A stretch of 13,630 nt of DNA from Bacteroidales bacterium UBA2295 (GTDB taxonomy: Bacteria > Bacteroidota > Bacteroidia > Bacteroidales > Tenuifilaceae), in contig DDWD01000006.1 in assembly GCA_002345825.1 (NCBI GenBank), forward strand, positions 1-13,630, read 5' to 3'. Below, in pieces: positions 1-7,670 of this stretch. The notes under the pieces were generated by a model. It was not told the DNA's origin, did no database searches, and saw only the letters and a program-made list of their open reading frames with translations. Position numbers and translations under genes: made by a program. Each line of letters begins with the position of its first letter. Position 1 is the stretch's first letter.

Positions 1-110
1 CTCTAGCAAAATCATCAAAATATTACCCTCCAGCATTTAATATGCTTTTAATCAAGTCCAGCTATCACAAAACATCAACATTAGAGGGGTTCAAGGTACA
101 CTGGTTGTTT
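1..110. other. AT-rich flank with no visible gene
   Basis: Beyond the terminator there is no convincing reading frame on either strand. A 5-bp inverted repeat AGCAT/ATGCT (32-46) is too short to interpret. Confidence 0.5.
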
Positions 111-151
111 AAATAAAAAGAAAAGGAAGCCTTTGCAGACTCCCCCTTCTC
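111..151 (-). terminator. Probable intrinsic terminator at the operon end
   Basis: Read on the minus strand, GAGAAGGGGG (151-142) can pair over ten positions with CTTCCTTTTC (129-120), including three G-U wobbles, around a 12-nt loop. It is followed at once by TTTTTATTT (119-111). A stem followed by a T-tract, about 50 bases after the last stop codon, is what a rho-independent terminator looks like. The wobbles make the stem moderate rather than strong. Confidence 0.6.
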
Positions 152-175
152 ATCACAACCACTTTTTACTAATAA

Positions 176-198
176 CCGAAAAGTCCCAGATATTTCGG
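176..198 (-). other. Short hairpin immediately after the phosphorylase stop codon
   Basis: CCGAAA (176-181) and TTTCGG (193-198) form a perfect 6-bp inverted repeat with an 11-nt loop, starting two bases past the stop codon at 200-202 in the transcript direction. No T-run follows directly. It may act with the stronger hairpin at 111-151. Confidence 0.35.
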
Positions 199-199
199 C

Positions 200-3100
200 T
201 TAAGCATACACAACAATTTTTTTCACTTTATTTGATCTGCTAAAAATATCTTGCGAAACCCCTTTTGGAATTCTTTTTAATGCCAAACGCTTTGGAGTAC
301 CCGTTTCGTTTTGCCAATGTACCTCAATGGCACTTTCACCATCTTTTTTCAGAATAATAGGCGTTCCACACAGGGTTAATTTTAAATATTTTTCCGATGC
401 ATCAACAAAATCCTGCTCAGAAAGTAGGGTTGTTTGTATGCGAATCTCGCCCTGATCGATGATTAGCCCCAACTCGTTGAATCGGCTCAGGAAATCCTCC
501 TTCACCTGCCCCGTTAGTCCGGGTTGCTGCGCCCCCATCATAGATGGGGTATGCGAATATGGGTCGGTTGGGAAGGCTCCGTAAACCTTAGGATTTTTGT
601 GGGCACCTATACCCTCTTTCACCTTGTAGTAGTAATCGATTAGTTTTTTGAGTTCTTCATGCTCTGCATTCTGTTCTGCCAAATCAATAATATTCTCACC
701 TAGAGCTAGTAGCAGTTTGGAAACCAAATGCCAATAGATGGATCCTAACCCCTCGTACTTGTAAAACGATCCTGAGCGACCCGTAAAATATTGATGTTGA
801 AAGATGGATTCATATATATCACAAATAATTTTCTCTTCGGATTTTACCAATGAGCGATCGATCTCTTTAGGTAGTTCATTCAATGCGTTTTGCAAAAGAT
901 CCACATTTTTAAACGATGCATTGAAATGATAATTCCCTTCAACATCCATTTGGATTACCTGAGTATTACCAATATCTAACAGTTTTTTTAAAAGTTTAGA
1001 ACTTTCAACCTGCTGTGCAGGTATAATGTTTTTTTCTAAAAAGTTGGGTAATTGCTTAAACGGATACAGTATAAAACTCTTTTGATCCTCGCGCCACAGC
1101 TCACTACGGAATAATGAGTTCATAAGATTAACAGAATCCTGCAAGTTGAGCATACCCGATCCTAGGACTGTTGCCTGTCCCTCGAGCATAAGCTGTAGCT
1201 GGTGTACTTTAATGGAATCGTTGGTAAAAGATATTAGATTGTACGAATGGTATAACCCATCGGGGCGCTTGTTCTTGGCTATACTCTGATCGATAAACGA
1301 TAATACCAGATTAAAGAAATTTAGTATCTCCTCGGAAGTTATCATCATGGTGCTGCCGTCAAAACCACGATACACCTTAGCTCTGTAGTCGGCTCCCGAT
1401 TGCCCCAACTTATCAACCAGCGCTTTGCGGGTTTTATCGGAAAATCCGTTTGGCAAAACTTCAACCTCACCCTTAAATGCGCCAAAGATGGAGGAGAAAA
1501 ACTCGTAAACCTCAGCTGATAGTTTAAAGCCTTCCTTGGACTCGTCACCAATAATGCCAATAAAAAAGTTCACGTATCTGCGAAGCTGGTATAGCGTAAC
1601 CATAGAGGTTCCATTGCCTACCAGAGCATTGTTAGCGTCGTTCCACTCGGGTCGCTGGGTGTTTAGCCAGATGCCCGCTTCGGGCACAAAATTGCTGAGC
1701 TTGGTTAGCAAACTTACCATGATCTTCTCCACAAACGAAACCCTAACAATAGCCTCGTCATTGGATGCAACCAGCTTACCATCTGCACCAATTTCTGCAC
1801 TCCGCCTAACAAGATCCTTGTGCAAATTCCAATTGAACATAATGGTATCCTGAGGATTCTTTAAAATATCTTTATAGCCCTTAATGCGGTAGGGTACGTT
1901 GGCATAAACAAAAAAAGGCTCTTTAAACTTTTTTAAAAGCTGGTTTGGATAGAATTTCTCATGCAGCTCGAGCAGCCTTAAAAGATATATTATTTGATGA
2001 TCGCCCCAGTACCCAATGTAGGCCCAAGGGTTATCTGGCTCAGGCACTTCCCAATCGAAACCCTCGCGGGTTACGCGATATGGATTGTACCCATCGGCGG
2101 TAGATGCGTTTAGGAATCGGCAAATCATACCGGGCAAATACTCGGGGAACGATAAGGCCAAAGCCTCCCAGTTCTGAAAAATATCGCGCCAGTTGCCTTG
2201 GTAGCTTAGCGACGGACTACCATCGTCGTTTTTTAGATTGATATCGAAGAAGTTCCATGGACGACTAGGATCGCCATGTCGACGGCTGAAGCTGATGGGC
2301 AGATACTCAAGGGTAATGCGCATCAAATCTTTATCGTTTAAATGCTTTGCAGTGGCTATTAGCTCATCGAGCCGGATAGTTTCTTTTAGCTTGGCAAAAT
2401 GATGCTTAAACTTTTCGTACACCTTGCGGTTAGTAAGCTCTAAATGCTTTAGGAAATCGCTGGGGTTCAGGCTGTAGCCATTCTCGAAGATTCCACCCCG
2501 CATTACGTTAAACATGGTGTTGGCAAAATGCCTGCGATCGTTAAGTTTATCGCCGCTTTCCTGAATTCCATCGGCCATTCCAACCAAGTGCTTCAGCTTG
2601 TCGGAACTATTTTGTACACTCTTCTCGATGAACTTTTTCATATCCTTTTCATCGGATATCAGCCTTTTTAAAGCGATAATATCTGTGCTGTCCTTGGCCA
2701 CATCGGCAATTAGGTACCAGATTTTGCTCTCTTTGGGCTTAAGCACAATCTGTTCATAAACAAAGAGTGAGGTTTTTTGTCCGAATACATTGGTTTCGCT
2801 GTTGAAACTTACTCCAAAACGAATTTTTTTGAGCTGCTTGGCGCTAAGCAAAACGTTTTTAGGGGCAAGTCCACTAATCCAAACAATATTGGCTCTAAGC
2901 GCCTCACTTGGCTCCGCACGGTCAACCGGTATGGACGACATTCGGTATAGCGCTAAATTTGCATCATCGTGCCACTCCGCCACCTTGTAACCGTCCATAA
3001 GAGTGCTCATTAGGCTCTGAGTATCGCGGGTAATTCCAAAGGGAATAATATTTTGCAATCCATCGGTAATATCCAGCTCAATGCTTTTCCCCGACTCGTT

Positions 3101-3598
3101 TATCAAGTCGCATCGGCGTATCCAGCCCAAATTATCGCTGCTCATCCAGCGGTAGCGAAACCTAAGCTTGAGGTCGTTGTTAATTTCCTCGAATATTATT
3201 TTATCGCCAGCCGTATTTTTATACAAATTTCGGCTCACATCGTAAAGGCCACCGTATAGATTTGAGAAGGGTTCCCAAACCTGTATCTTTGTAGGTTCGT
3301 AGATTCGGACAATGGTTTTTGGCCCAGTAATTTCGGCCGATTCGTGTATTTTATCGTCGGTATAGTAAGGGAAAAGGGCGTTGTTGTAGTTCTGCCTTCC
3401 GGCAGTTAGGCTCCCGCTACTGGACATAAACATCCACAGATCGCAGCTGCTCACAATGCTCATAAAGAACGGATCCATTGAGTCGAAGTTCTTTATACAG
3501 TACATCGATTCGCCCTCGATCTCCGTGAGGAAACCGCTAACATCCTTCTCAAAATCTTTGAATTTCGCACCAGAAATGCAAGCCTTTAACTCACTCAT
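200..3598 (-). CDS. Probable cytoplasmic beta-glycoside phosphorylase (clan GH-Q: GH94/GH149/GH161-like)
   Basis: This is a 1132-residue protein without signal peptide or membrane segment, so cytoplasmic. The predicted reaction is phosphorolysis of a beta-linked oligosaccharide to a sugar 1-phosphate and a shortened chain. The N-terminal third (about 60-330) is beta-rich, with FRYRWMSSDNLGWIRRCDL (147-165). A helical, (alpha/alpha)6-like region follows from about 350. Four motifs match the GH94 order: RDIFQN with Arg471, Asp472 and Gln475 (compare RDxxQD); EWNDANNALVGNG (651-663), equivalent to DWND with Asp654 as candidate general acid; EGLGSIYWH with Glu949 and His957 (compare ENGGQYTH, phosphate-site His); and GLTG with Thr1029-Gly1030 (compare LTGTA). 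Cellobiose phosphorylases have about 800 residues; 1,2-beta-oligoglucan phosphorylases and GH149/GH161 1,3-beta-glucan phosphorylases have about 1100, so these fit better. The first Asp of DWND is Glu here. The gene ends the operon, with terminator-like hairpins after it. Family and substrate are inferred; an unrelated (alpha/alpha)6 enzyme remains possible. Confidence 0.68.
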   Translation of the reverse strand: MSELKACISGAKFKDFEKDVSGFLTEIEGESMYCIKNFDSMDPFFMSIVSSCDLWMFMSSSGSLTAGRQNYNNALFPYYTDDKIHESAEITGPKTIVRIYEPTKIQVWEPFSNLYGGLYDVSRNLYKNTAGDKIIFEEINNDLKLRFRYRWMSSDNLGWIRRCDLINESGKSIELDITDGLQNIIPFGITRDTQSLMSTLMDGYKVAEWHDDANLALYRMSSIPVDRAEPSEALRANIVWISGLAPKNVLLSAKQLKKIRFGVSFNSETNVFGQKTSLFVYEQIVLKPKESKIWYLIADVAKDSTDIIALKRLISDEKDMKKFIEKSVQNSSDKLKHLVGMADGIQESGDKLNDRRHFANTMFNVMRGGIFENGYSLNPSDFLKHLELTNRKVYEKFKHHFAKLKETIRLDELIATAKHLNDKDLMRITLEYLPISFSRRHGDPSRPWNFFDINLKNDDGSPSLSYQGNWRDIFQNWEALALSFPEYLPGMICRFLNASTADGYNPYRVTREGFDWEVPEPDNPWAYIGYWGDHQIIYLLRLLELHEKFYPNQLLKKFKEPFFVYANVPYRIKGYKDILKNPQDTIMFNWNLHKDLVRRSAEIGADGKLVASNDEAIVRVSFVEKIMVSLLTKLSNFVPEAGIWLNTQRPEWNDANNALVGNGTSMVTLYQLRRYVNFFIGIIGDESKEGFKLSAEVYEFFSSIFGAFKGEVEVLPNGFSDKTRKALVDKLGQSGADYRAKVYRGFDGSTMMITSEEILNFFNLVLSFIDQSIAKNKRPDGLYHSYNLISFTNDSIKVHQLQLMLEGQATVLGSGMLNLQDSVNLMNSLFRSELWREDQKSFILYPFKQLPNFLEKNIIPAQQVESSKLLKKLLDIGNTQVIQMDVEGNYHFNASFKNVDLLQNALNELPKEIDRSLVKSEEKIICDIYESIFQHQYFTGRSGSFYKYEGLGSIYWHLVSKLLLALGENIIDLAEQNAEHEELKKLIDYYYKVKEGIGAHKNPKVYGAFPTDPYSHTPSMMGAQQPGLTGQVKEDFLSRFNELGLIIDQGEIRIQTTLLSEQDFVDASEKYLKLTLCGTPIILKKDGESAIEVHWQNETGTPKRLALKRIPKGVSQDIFSRSNKVKKIVVYA

Positions 3599-3665
3599 AA
3601 ATATCGTTTTATAAGATTATACTACTAAATTCGTGGAGATATACTGTAATTAAGTTATGATTAGG

Positions 3666-3714
3666 TTCGAAGTCCGAAGACCGAAGACCGAAGACCGAAG
3701 ACCGAAGTCGGAAG
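3666..3714. repeat. Heptamer tandem repeat (consensus ACCGAAG), about seven units
   Basis: Seven consecutive 7-bp units run without spacing: TTCGAAG, TCCGAAG, four copies of ACCGAAG, then TCGGAAG. A further GAAGTCCGAAG occurs at 3759-3769, beyond a hairpin. Short GAAG-type tandem arrays in intergenic DNA are a familiar sight in Bacteroidota genomes, from general knowledge. The unit length is not a multiple of the codon in any fixed sense, and no real protein is encoded. Copy number is likely to vary between strains by slippage. Confidence 0.9.
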
Positions 3715-3721
3715 TCGCCTG

Positions 3722-3758
3722 CCTCGGGAGACTGCCGTACTTTGGCAGGATAACGAGG
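3722..3758. repeat. Nested hairpin beside the heptamer array
   Basis: CCTCG (3722-3726) pairs with CGAGG (3754-3758), and inside it CTGCC (3732-3736) pairs with GGCAG (3744-3748) around a 7-nt loop. It is GC-rich and sits directly between the heptamer array and a single further GAAGTCCGAAG copy. The array-hairpin-copy layout suggests one composite dispersed element rather than a gene-specific regulator. Confidence 0.5.
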
Positions 3759-3903
3759 GAAGTCCGAAGATGAAAGGCAGAATTGTCCTTGTTTTCGTCT
3801 TTGGGCTTCGACCCAATTTTTCTCAACCTAAGCAAATCTTTCACAAATATTGAAGTAGTAACATTTAAATTTATCAAATCACAGCCTCATCAACAGGTAC
3901 AAA

Positions 3904-6198
3904 CTATTTAGAAGTTTTATAATAAAAACTCTTTTTTACCATATCACCCGGATTGCCCCCGATAAGCAGTTCAAAATCGCCCTCCTCGGCAATCCACTTA
4001 TTGTTTTGCCCAACAAACTTTAGATCGTTAAAGCTAACGGTAAAGCTGACCTTGGCACTCTGCCCGGGATTAAGGTTAACCTTCTCAAAACTAATCAGTT
4101 TTCTATCGTCGGGAGTAATGGAAGCCACCACATCGCGTATGTATAGCTGAACCACCTCTTTGCCAGCATACTCACCAGTATTGGTAACCGTAACCTCACC
4201 CTGTACACTCTGATTAGTATTAATTGTATCGGCTGTTAAGGTAAAATTGCTATAACCAAAGGTAGTGTAGCTTAATCCATAGCCAAATTCCCACTGCGGG
4301 TTAAAACCGTTCATACCAAAGTTATCGTCCAGTTTATCGCTGCCCTTATGCTGATATGTTTGTATTGTATTTGTATATCGGGGGTATGTATAGGGCAGTT
4401 TCCCGCTTGGATTTTCATCGCCAGAGATAAGCTGAGCCAAAGCCTCACCCCCTTCATGTCCCGGCCAGTAGGCCATTAGAATAGCATCTGCAAGGGGTTC
4501 AATCTCCCTTACTACTCTTGGACGCCCCTGTAACATTACCAAAACAATTGGTTTGCCTGCCTTATGCAGATGTTTAACAAGCTCTTGCTGATTTGCTGAC
4601 AAATCGAGGCTGTGGATATCGGAAAACTTCTCGGTGGTTGGTTTTTCGCCTAGGCATACAAATACAACATCGGATTTTGAGGCTTTGGCCAAAATCGAGC
4701 CTTTATCAATGATATCACCCGTAAAATCGGTTCCCAACTCGTACTGCACATTTCCATCTCCGAACTTTGCCTGCATGGCCTGCAGAAAAGTTTTCTTTCC
4801 CTTATCGTCGTATTTTGGGTCGTCGCCCTTAAAGGTTCGGCTCCAAGGGCCGTTGAGCGATGTTAGGGAGTTGGCTGTGGGGCCAGTAACCAATACTTTG
4901 ATTCCATCGTTAGGTTTTAGCGGCAGTACTTTGCCCTCGTTCTTCAGCAGGGTGATGGCTTCCAAAGCAGCCAATCGACTTAAGTTGGCAAACGAATCGG
5001 ATGCAAATTTTGGGAAACTAGTTGGATTGTGATATGATTTTTCGAATAGCCCCAGCTTAAACTTAACAAACAGAATTCTGCGAACCGCATCGTCGATACG
5101 ACTCATGTGAATCTCGCCCGACTGCACCAAATCAACAACATCCATAGCGAAGCTAGCATCGTAGGGAACCATACACATATCGGCGCCAGCCAGAACGGCC
5201 AGCTTGGTAGCCTCGCGCATATCCTTAGCCACGAAATGATTCTCGACCAACCGAGCAATATCGCCCCAATCGGTTATTACAAATCCTTTAAGCCCCAACT
5301 CGCCCTTTAGCACATCGGTAATTAGATATTTGTCGATATGCCCCGGCACACCATTCACTGCACCAGAATTAAGCATTACCGTTAACGCACCTTTATCTAT
5401 TGCATCACGAAAAGGTTTGAGGTAATACTGCCTTAGGTAATGCTCTGGGATTAATGCTGGCGAACGATCTTTTCCGCTTACAGGTGTTCCGTAGCCAATG
5501 AAATGCTTTAGGCAAACGGCAACGCTTGTAGAGTCGGAGATGGATCTACCCTGTGACCCCTGAACATATGCAGCACCCATTACCCTGTTGATATAGGTGT
5601 CCTCGCCAAAAGTTTCGAATATTCGACCCCAAAGAGGTTGCATACTTACGTCGAGAACAGGTGCATAGTTCATAAGTATTGATGAGGCTCGCAGCTCATA
5701 AGCTGTTACCTCACCCGTAATGCGGGCGAACTCGGGATTCCACGTTGCTGCCAAGGCAATTTGATGAGGGAATATTGTTGAGCCAGCGGTGTAGGTTGCC
5801 CCATGCACACCATCGATACCAATTAGGACTGGGATATGATGATGTGAATGCGTTTGAACAAAATCCTGTATCGATTTTACCAGTCGGTGCCACTCCTCCT
5901 TGGTAGGTGGATATACCCCTTTATTCTGAACCGACCCCACACCGTGAGTAATGAGCAGACTGCGTATTTTGGCTGTGTCGAGCAAAAGCGTATCGGCTTG
6001 TGTCCAAAACTCACCCTGCGTAAGTGCAGTTAAACCAATATTGGTCATCTGACCAGCCTTCTCCTCAAGCGTAAGAAGTTTTAATAGGCTATCGGCTTTG
6101 GCAAAGTAAACCGCATCGGGATCACTTGCACCACGCTGGTTACAGCCCATCAATAAAACTGCAGCAACAATTGGAAATAGTATACGAATCCTCATCAT
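3904..6198 (-). CDS. Glycoside hydrolase family 3 exo-beta-glucosidase/glucanase lipoprotein
   Basis: This is a 764-residue GH3 lipoprotein with lipobox LMGC, Cys19. Domains are a (beta/alpha)8 barrel (about 35-385), an alpha/beta sandwich (about 410-610) and a fibronectin III-like C-terminal domain (about 640-755). Landmarks are IGIDGVHGA (126-134), GRIFETFGEDT (191-201) and KHF (231-233). Asp310 in FVITDWGD is the nucleophile. The LGEKPTTEKFSD loop (516-527) makes Glu523 the likely acid/base, the arrangement of barley ExoI-type exo-glucanases rather than the BglX arrangement of the other GH3 enzyme here. ExoI-type enzymes are known to accept several beta-glucosyl linkages, so the two GH3 enzymes may divide linkages or chain lengths between them. 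Two tandem ATG codons (6196-6198 and 6193-6195) are possible starts; the first is used. Gaps of 144 bp before and 305 bp after make its operon membership looser than for the upstream genes, though strand and function agree. Confidence 0.93.
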   Translation of the reverse strand: MMRIRILFPIVAAVLLMGCNQRGASDPDAVYFAKADSLLKLLTLEEKAGQMTNIGLTALTQGEFWTQADTLLLDTAKIRSLLITHGVGSVQNKGVYPPTKEEWHRLVKSIQDFVQTHSHHHIPVLIGIDGVHGATYTAGSTIFPHQIALAATWNPEFARITGEVTAYELRASSILMNYAPVLDVSMQPLWGRIFETFGEDTYINRVMGAAYVQGSQGRSISDSTSVAVCLKHFIGYGTPVSGKDRSPALIPEHYLRQYYLKPFRDAIDKGALTVMLNSGAVNGVPGHIDKYLITDVLKGELGLKGFVITDWGDIARLVENHFVAKDMREATKLAVLAGADMCMVPYDASFAMDVVDLVQSGEIHMSRIDDAVRRILFVKFKLGLFEKSYHNPTSFPKFASDSFANLSRLAALEAITLLKNEGKVLPLKPNDGIKVLVTGPTANSLTSLNGPWSRTFKGDDPKYDDKGKKTFLQAMQAKFGDGNVQYELGTDFTGDIIDKGSILAKASKSDVVFVCLGEKPTTEKFSDIHSLDLSANQQELVKHLHKAGKPIVLVMLQGRPRVVREIEPLADAILMAYWPGHEGGEALAQLISGDENPSGKLPYTYPRYTNTIQTYQHKGSDKLDDNFGMNGFNPQWEFGYGLSYTTFGYSNFTLTADTINTNQSVQGEVTVTNTGEYAGKEVVQLYIRDVVASITPDDRKLISFEKVNLNPGQSAKVSFTVSFNDLKFVGQNNKWIAEEGDFELLIGGNPGDMVKKSFYYKTSK

Positions 6199-6248
6199 TA
6201 AAAAGAAATAAGTAGCTGTTCAAGAACTATCTAACACTCTATATTTCT

Positions 6249-6293
6249 GTTGCCACGGGCTATGGCAACGCAGGCTCAGCAACTAGCCCGTGG
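6249..6293. repeat. REP-like palindromic element with alternative hairpins
   Basis: CCACGGGCTA (6253-6262) and TAGCCCGTGG (6284-6293) form a perfect 10-bp inverted repeat around a 21-nt loop. Overlapping it, GTTGCCA (6249-6255) and TGGCAAC (6263-6269) form a second perfect 7-bp inverted repeat. The two helices share bases and cannot form together. The GC-rich arms stand out from the AT-rich gap around them, as expected of a dispersed REP-like element inserted between the clan GH-A and GH3 genes. Whether it is repeated elsewhere in the genome cannot be seen here. Confidence 0.5.
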
Positions 6294-6300
6294 TAATTAT

Positions 6301-6350
6301 TAGAGTAGAATTAAAGTTTAAAAACTTAAACGGCCTTTAAAATTACTCTA
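6301..6350 (-). promoter_or_regulatory. Stem-loop spanning the stop codon of the clan GH-A gene
   Basis: TAGAGTA (6301-6307) pairs with TACTCTA (6344-6350), and TTAAAG (6311-6316) pairs with CTTTAA (6335-6340), forming a nested 13-bp helix interrupted by a 3-nt internal loop. A smaller AT-rich inverted repeat, GTTTAA/TTAAAC (6316-6321 and 6326-6331), lies inside. The structure overlaps the stop codon at 6343-6345. It is AT-rich and no clean T-run follows, so a 3' stability or processing role is as likely as termination. Confidence 0.45.
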
Positions 6351-7662
6351 CATAGAACGGAATATTTACCGTTCCTACATTGTTGTTATTATCCATAATA
6401 TAGATAAACAGGCGATAAGCACCCTTTTCCGATGGGGTTTTGAATTTCACCTCCGAGGTAGATGCCGATAAGATTAACCCCTCAATGGTTTGGGGACGCT
6501 CCTCAAAATCGCCACCATCGCTTAATTCTGTGGGTTCGGGCATAATCTCGGCCCTAGCCTTAAATTTGGCCAAATCGGAATGCTTAACCTCAACCAGTGA
6601 AGAATACTCGGTGTTTGAGTTCAACTTCACATTATCAAATCGGCCACCTTTGCCTCTAATAATTGCATTGACTACACGAGGAGCCATATGCTCGGGTTGC
6701 TTGCCAGTCCACATTTGCTCCATAACATTTATGGCTTCGGTTTTTTCGCCAGCCTCGGTAAACAGGCCGTACCAGGTAGGTGTACGCTCCTGCTTTTGTC
6801 CCCAAAGGAATACATACGATCCCAAACAATTTACATCGTCGCCCAGAATAGCCTTTTCGTAACGAAGTTTTATGGCATCGGCTTTTTCTGACGATGTTTG
6901 CTCAATGGGCGATCCCCACTCGGTAGAGGGCATCTCCCAATGTCCAGTAGCACCCCATTCGGTTACTAGGTAAGGCCCCTCGTAACCAGCCTCCTCAATT
7001 CGTTGAGCAAGGTTGATAATATCGCCATACATTTGAATGGAGATAAAATCGATGTTTGTACAATGCTCGCGGATGTAATCAACCTCATCTTTTCCAATAC
7101 CTGCCAGCATAGTTGTTACCACATGGTTGCCATCAACCTCCTTTATCATTTTGGCTATATCGTCAACGGCATTCCAAACCTTTTTGTTGGTGTAGCGGAG
7201 GTTTAGCTCATTACCAATGCCCCATCCAAGCAATGCAGGGTGATCCTTTAACTCGATAACATCCTTTTTAATTGATTCAAACTGCTTGGCAACGGCTTCC
7301 TCATCGTCGTAATCGAAACCATGGCGTTCCTTGGCAACATCTAGCCCCATCATCACCATTAGACCGTTCTTCCAAGCTTCATCCAACACCTCTTTGCCAG
7401 TGTTTTTGCGGTTATTCACCCGCCATGTGCGGATAGAATTCCCACCGTGATCATCAACTAAGTGGCAAGCTCCGTGTTCACATCCGGCGCCCTTAACGAA
7501 AAATTCCTCTCCATTTACAAATAGTCGATACCTCTCATCAACCTTATTCATTTCAACCTTCGATGGTCCCTGAGTCATAGGGTCGACCTTTTTATTGCTC
7601 TCGTTGTTGCAAGCAAGCATACCCATAGCGACAATAAGCACCAATAGAATTTTAGTTTTCAT
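6343..7662 (-). CDS. Clan GH-A (GH2 TIM-barrel-like) glycoside hydrolase lipoprotein
   Basis: This 439-residue lipoprotein has a signal peptide with lipobox MLAC, Cys18. A (beta/alpha)8 barrel spans about 40-320, opening with RLFVNGEEFFVKGAG, the style of entry seen in GH2 TIM-barrel domains. The HPALLGWGIGNELN segment supplies the clan GH-A acid/base Glu152 after Asn151. YLVTEWGATG supplies the nucleophile Glu235. Both catalytic Glu residues are present, so a retaining mechanism is expected. A beta-rich C-terminal domain of about 110 residues follows (330-439). There is no N-terminal GH2 sugar-binding or immunoglobulin-like domain, so this is not a canonical GH2 beta-galactosidase. Affinity to GH2, GH5, GH17 or an unclassified clan A family cannot be settled by eye. 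It lies between the permease (8 bp) and the second GH3 gene (144 bp). In this operon it is the only candidate for an endo-acting or branch-processing enzyme, which is inference from context. Confidence 0.85.
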   Translation of the reverse strand: MKTKILLVLIVAMGMLACNNESNKKVDPMTQGPSKVEMNKVDERYRLFVNGEEFFVKGAGCEHGACHLVDDHGGNSIRTWRVNNRKNTGKEVLDEAWKNGLMVMMGLDVAKERHGFDYDDEEAVAKQFESIKKDVIELKDHPALLGWGIGNELNLRYTNKKVWNAVDDIAKMIKEVDGNHVVTTMLAGIGKDEVDYIREHCTNIDFISIQMYGDIINLAQRIEEAGYEGPYLVTEWGATGHWEMPSTEWGSPIEQTSSEKADAIKLRYEKAILGDDVNCLGSYVFLWGQKQERTPTWYGLFTEAGEKTEAINVMEQMWTGKQPEHMAPRVVNAIIRGKGGRFDNVKLNSNTEYSSLVEVKHSDLAKFKARAEIMPEPTELSDGGDFEERPQTIEGLILSASTSEVKFKTPSEKGAYRLFIYIMDNNNNVGTVNIPFYVE

Positions 7663-7670
7663 AGCGATAT

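Larger units (their letters stand above)
3599..3903. other. 305-bp intergenic region carrying repeats, no gene
   Basis: This gap separates the second GH3 gene from the phosphorylase-like gene. It holds a heptamer tandem array, a nested hairpin and a degenerate array copy (described separately). It also holds a small hairpin, TTGGG/CCCAA (3801-3816) around a TTCG-containing loop, followed by five T on the plus strand. An in-frame stop close upstream of the phosphorylase ATG fixes that gene's start near 3598. A TATAAT-like sequence (minus strand, 3621-3616) is present, but no Bacteroidota -33/-7 pair (TTTG, TAnnTTTG) was found. The phosphorylase gene could be read through from upstream or have its own promoter; the sequence does not decide. 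Confidence 0.6.

Noticed and set aside
1536..1853. 105-residue plus-strand frame
   Set aside because: Antisense to the phosphorylase-like gene over its WND motif; no independent support.
3616..3621. TATAAT-like box upstream of the phosphorylase gene on the minus strand
   Set aside because: Bacteroidota sigma factors prefer TAnnTTTG with TTTG near -33; neither is found at proper spacing, and the gap is AT-rich enough to give this by chance.
3666..3714. Possible CRISPR-like array
   Set aside because: Units are 7 bp and contiguous with no spacers; a simple tandem repeat.
3650..3877. 75-residue minus-strand reading frame in the gap after the GH3 gene
   Set aside because: Most of it is the heptamer array and hairpin read as protein (repeating Ser-Val-Phe-Gly-Leu-Arg-type text); no lipobox, domain or family resemblance.
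4634..5032. 132-residue plus-strand frame
   Set aside because: Lies wholly antisense to the catalytic sandwich region of a well-supported GH3 gene; its composition has no protein-like features.
6440..6862. 140-residue plus-strand frame
   Set aside because: Antisense to the clan GH-A gene, whose catalytic motifs are intact; a shadow of its codon pattern.
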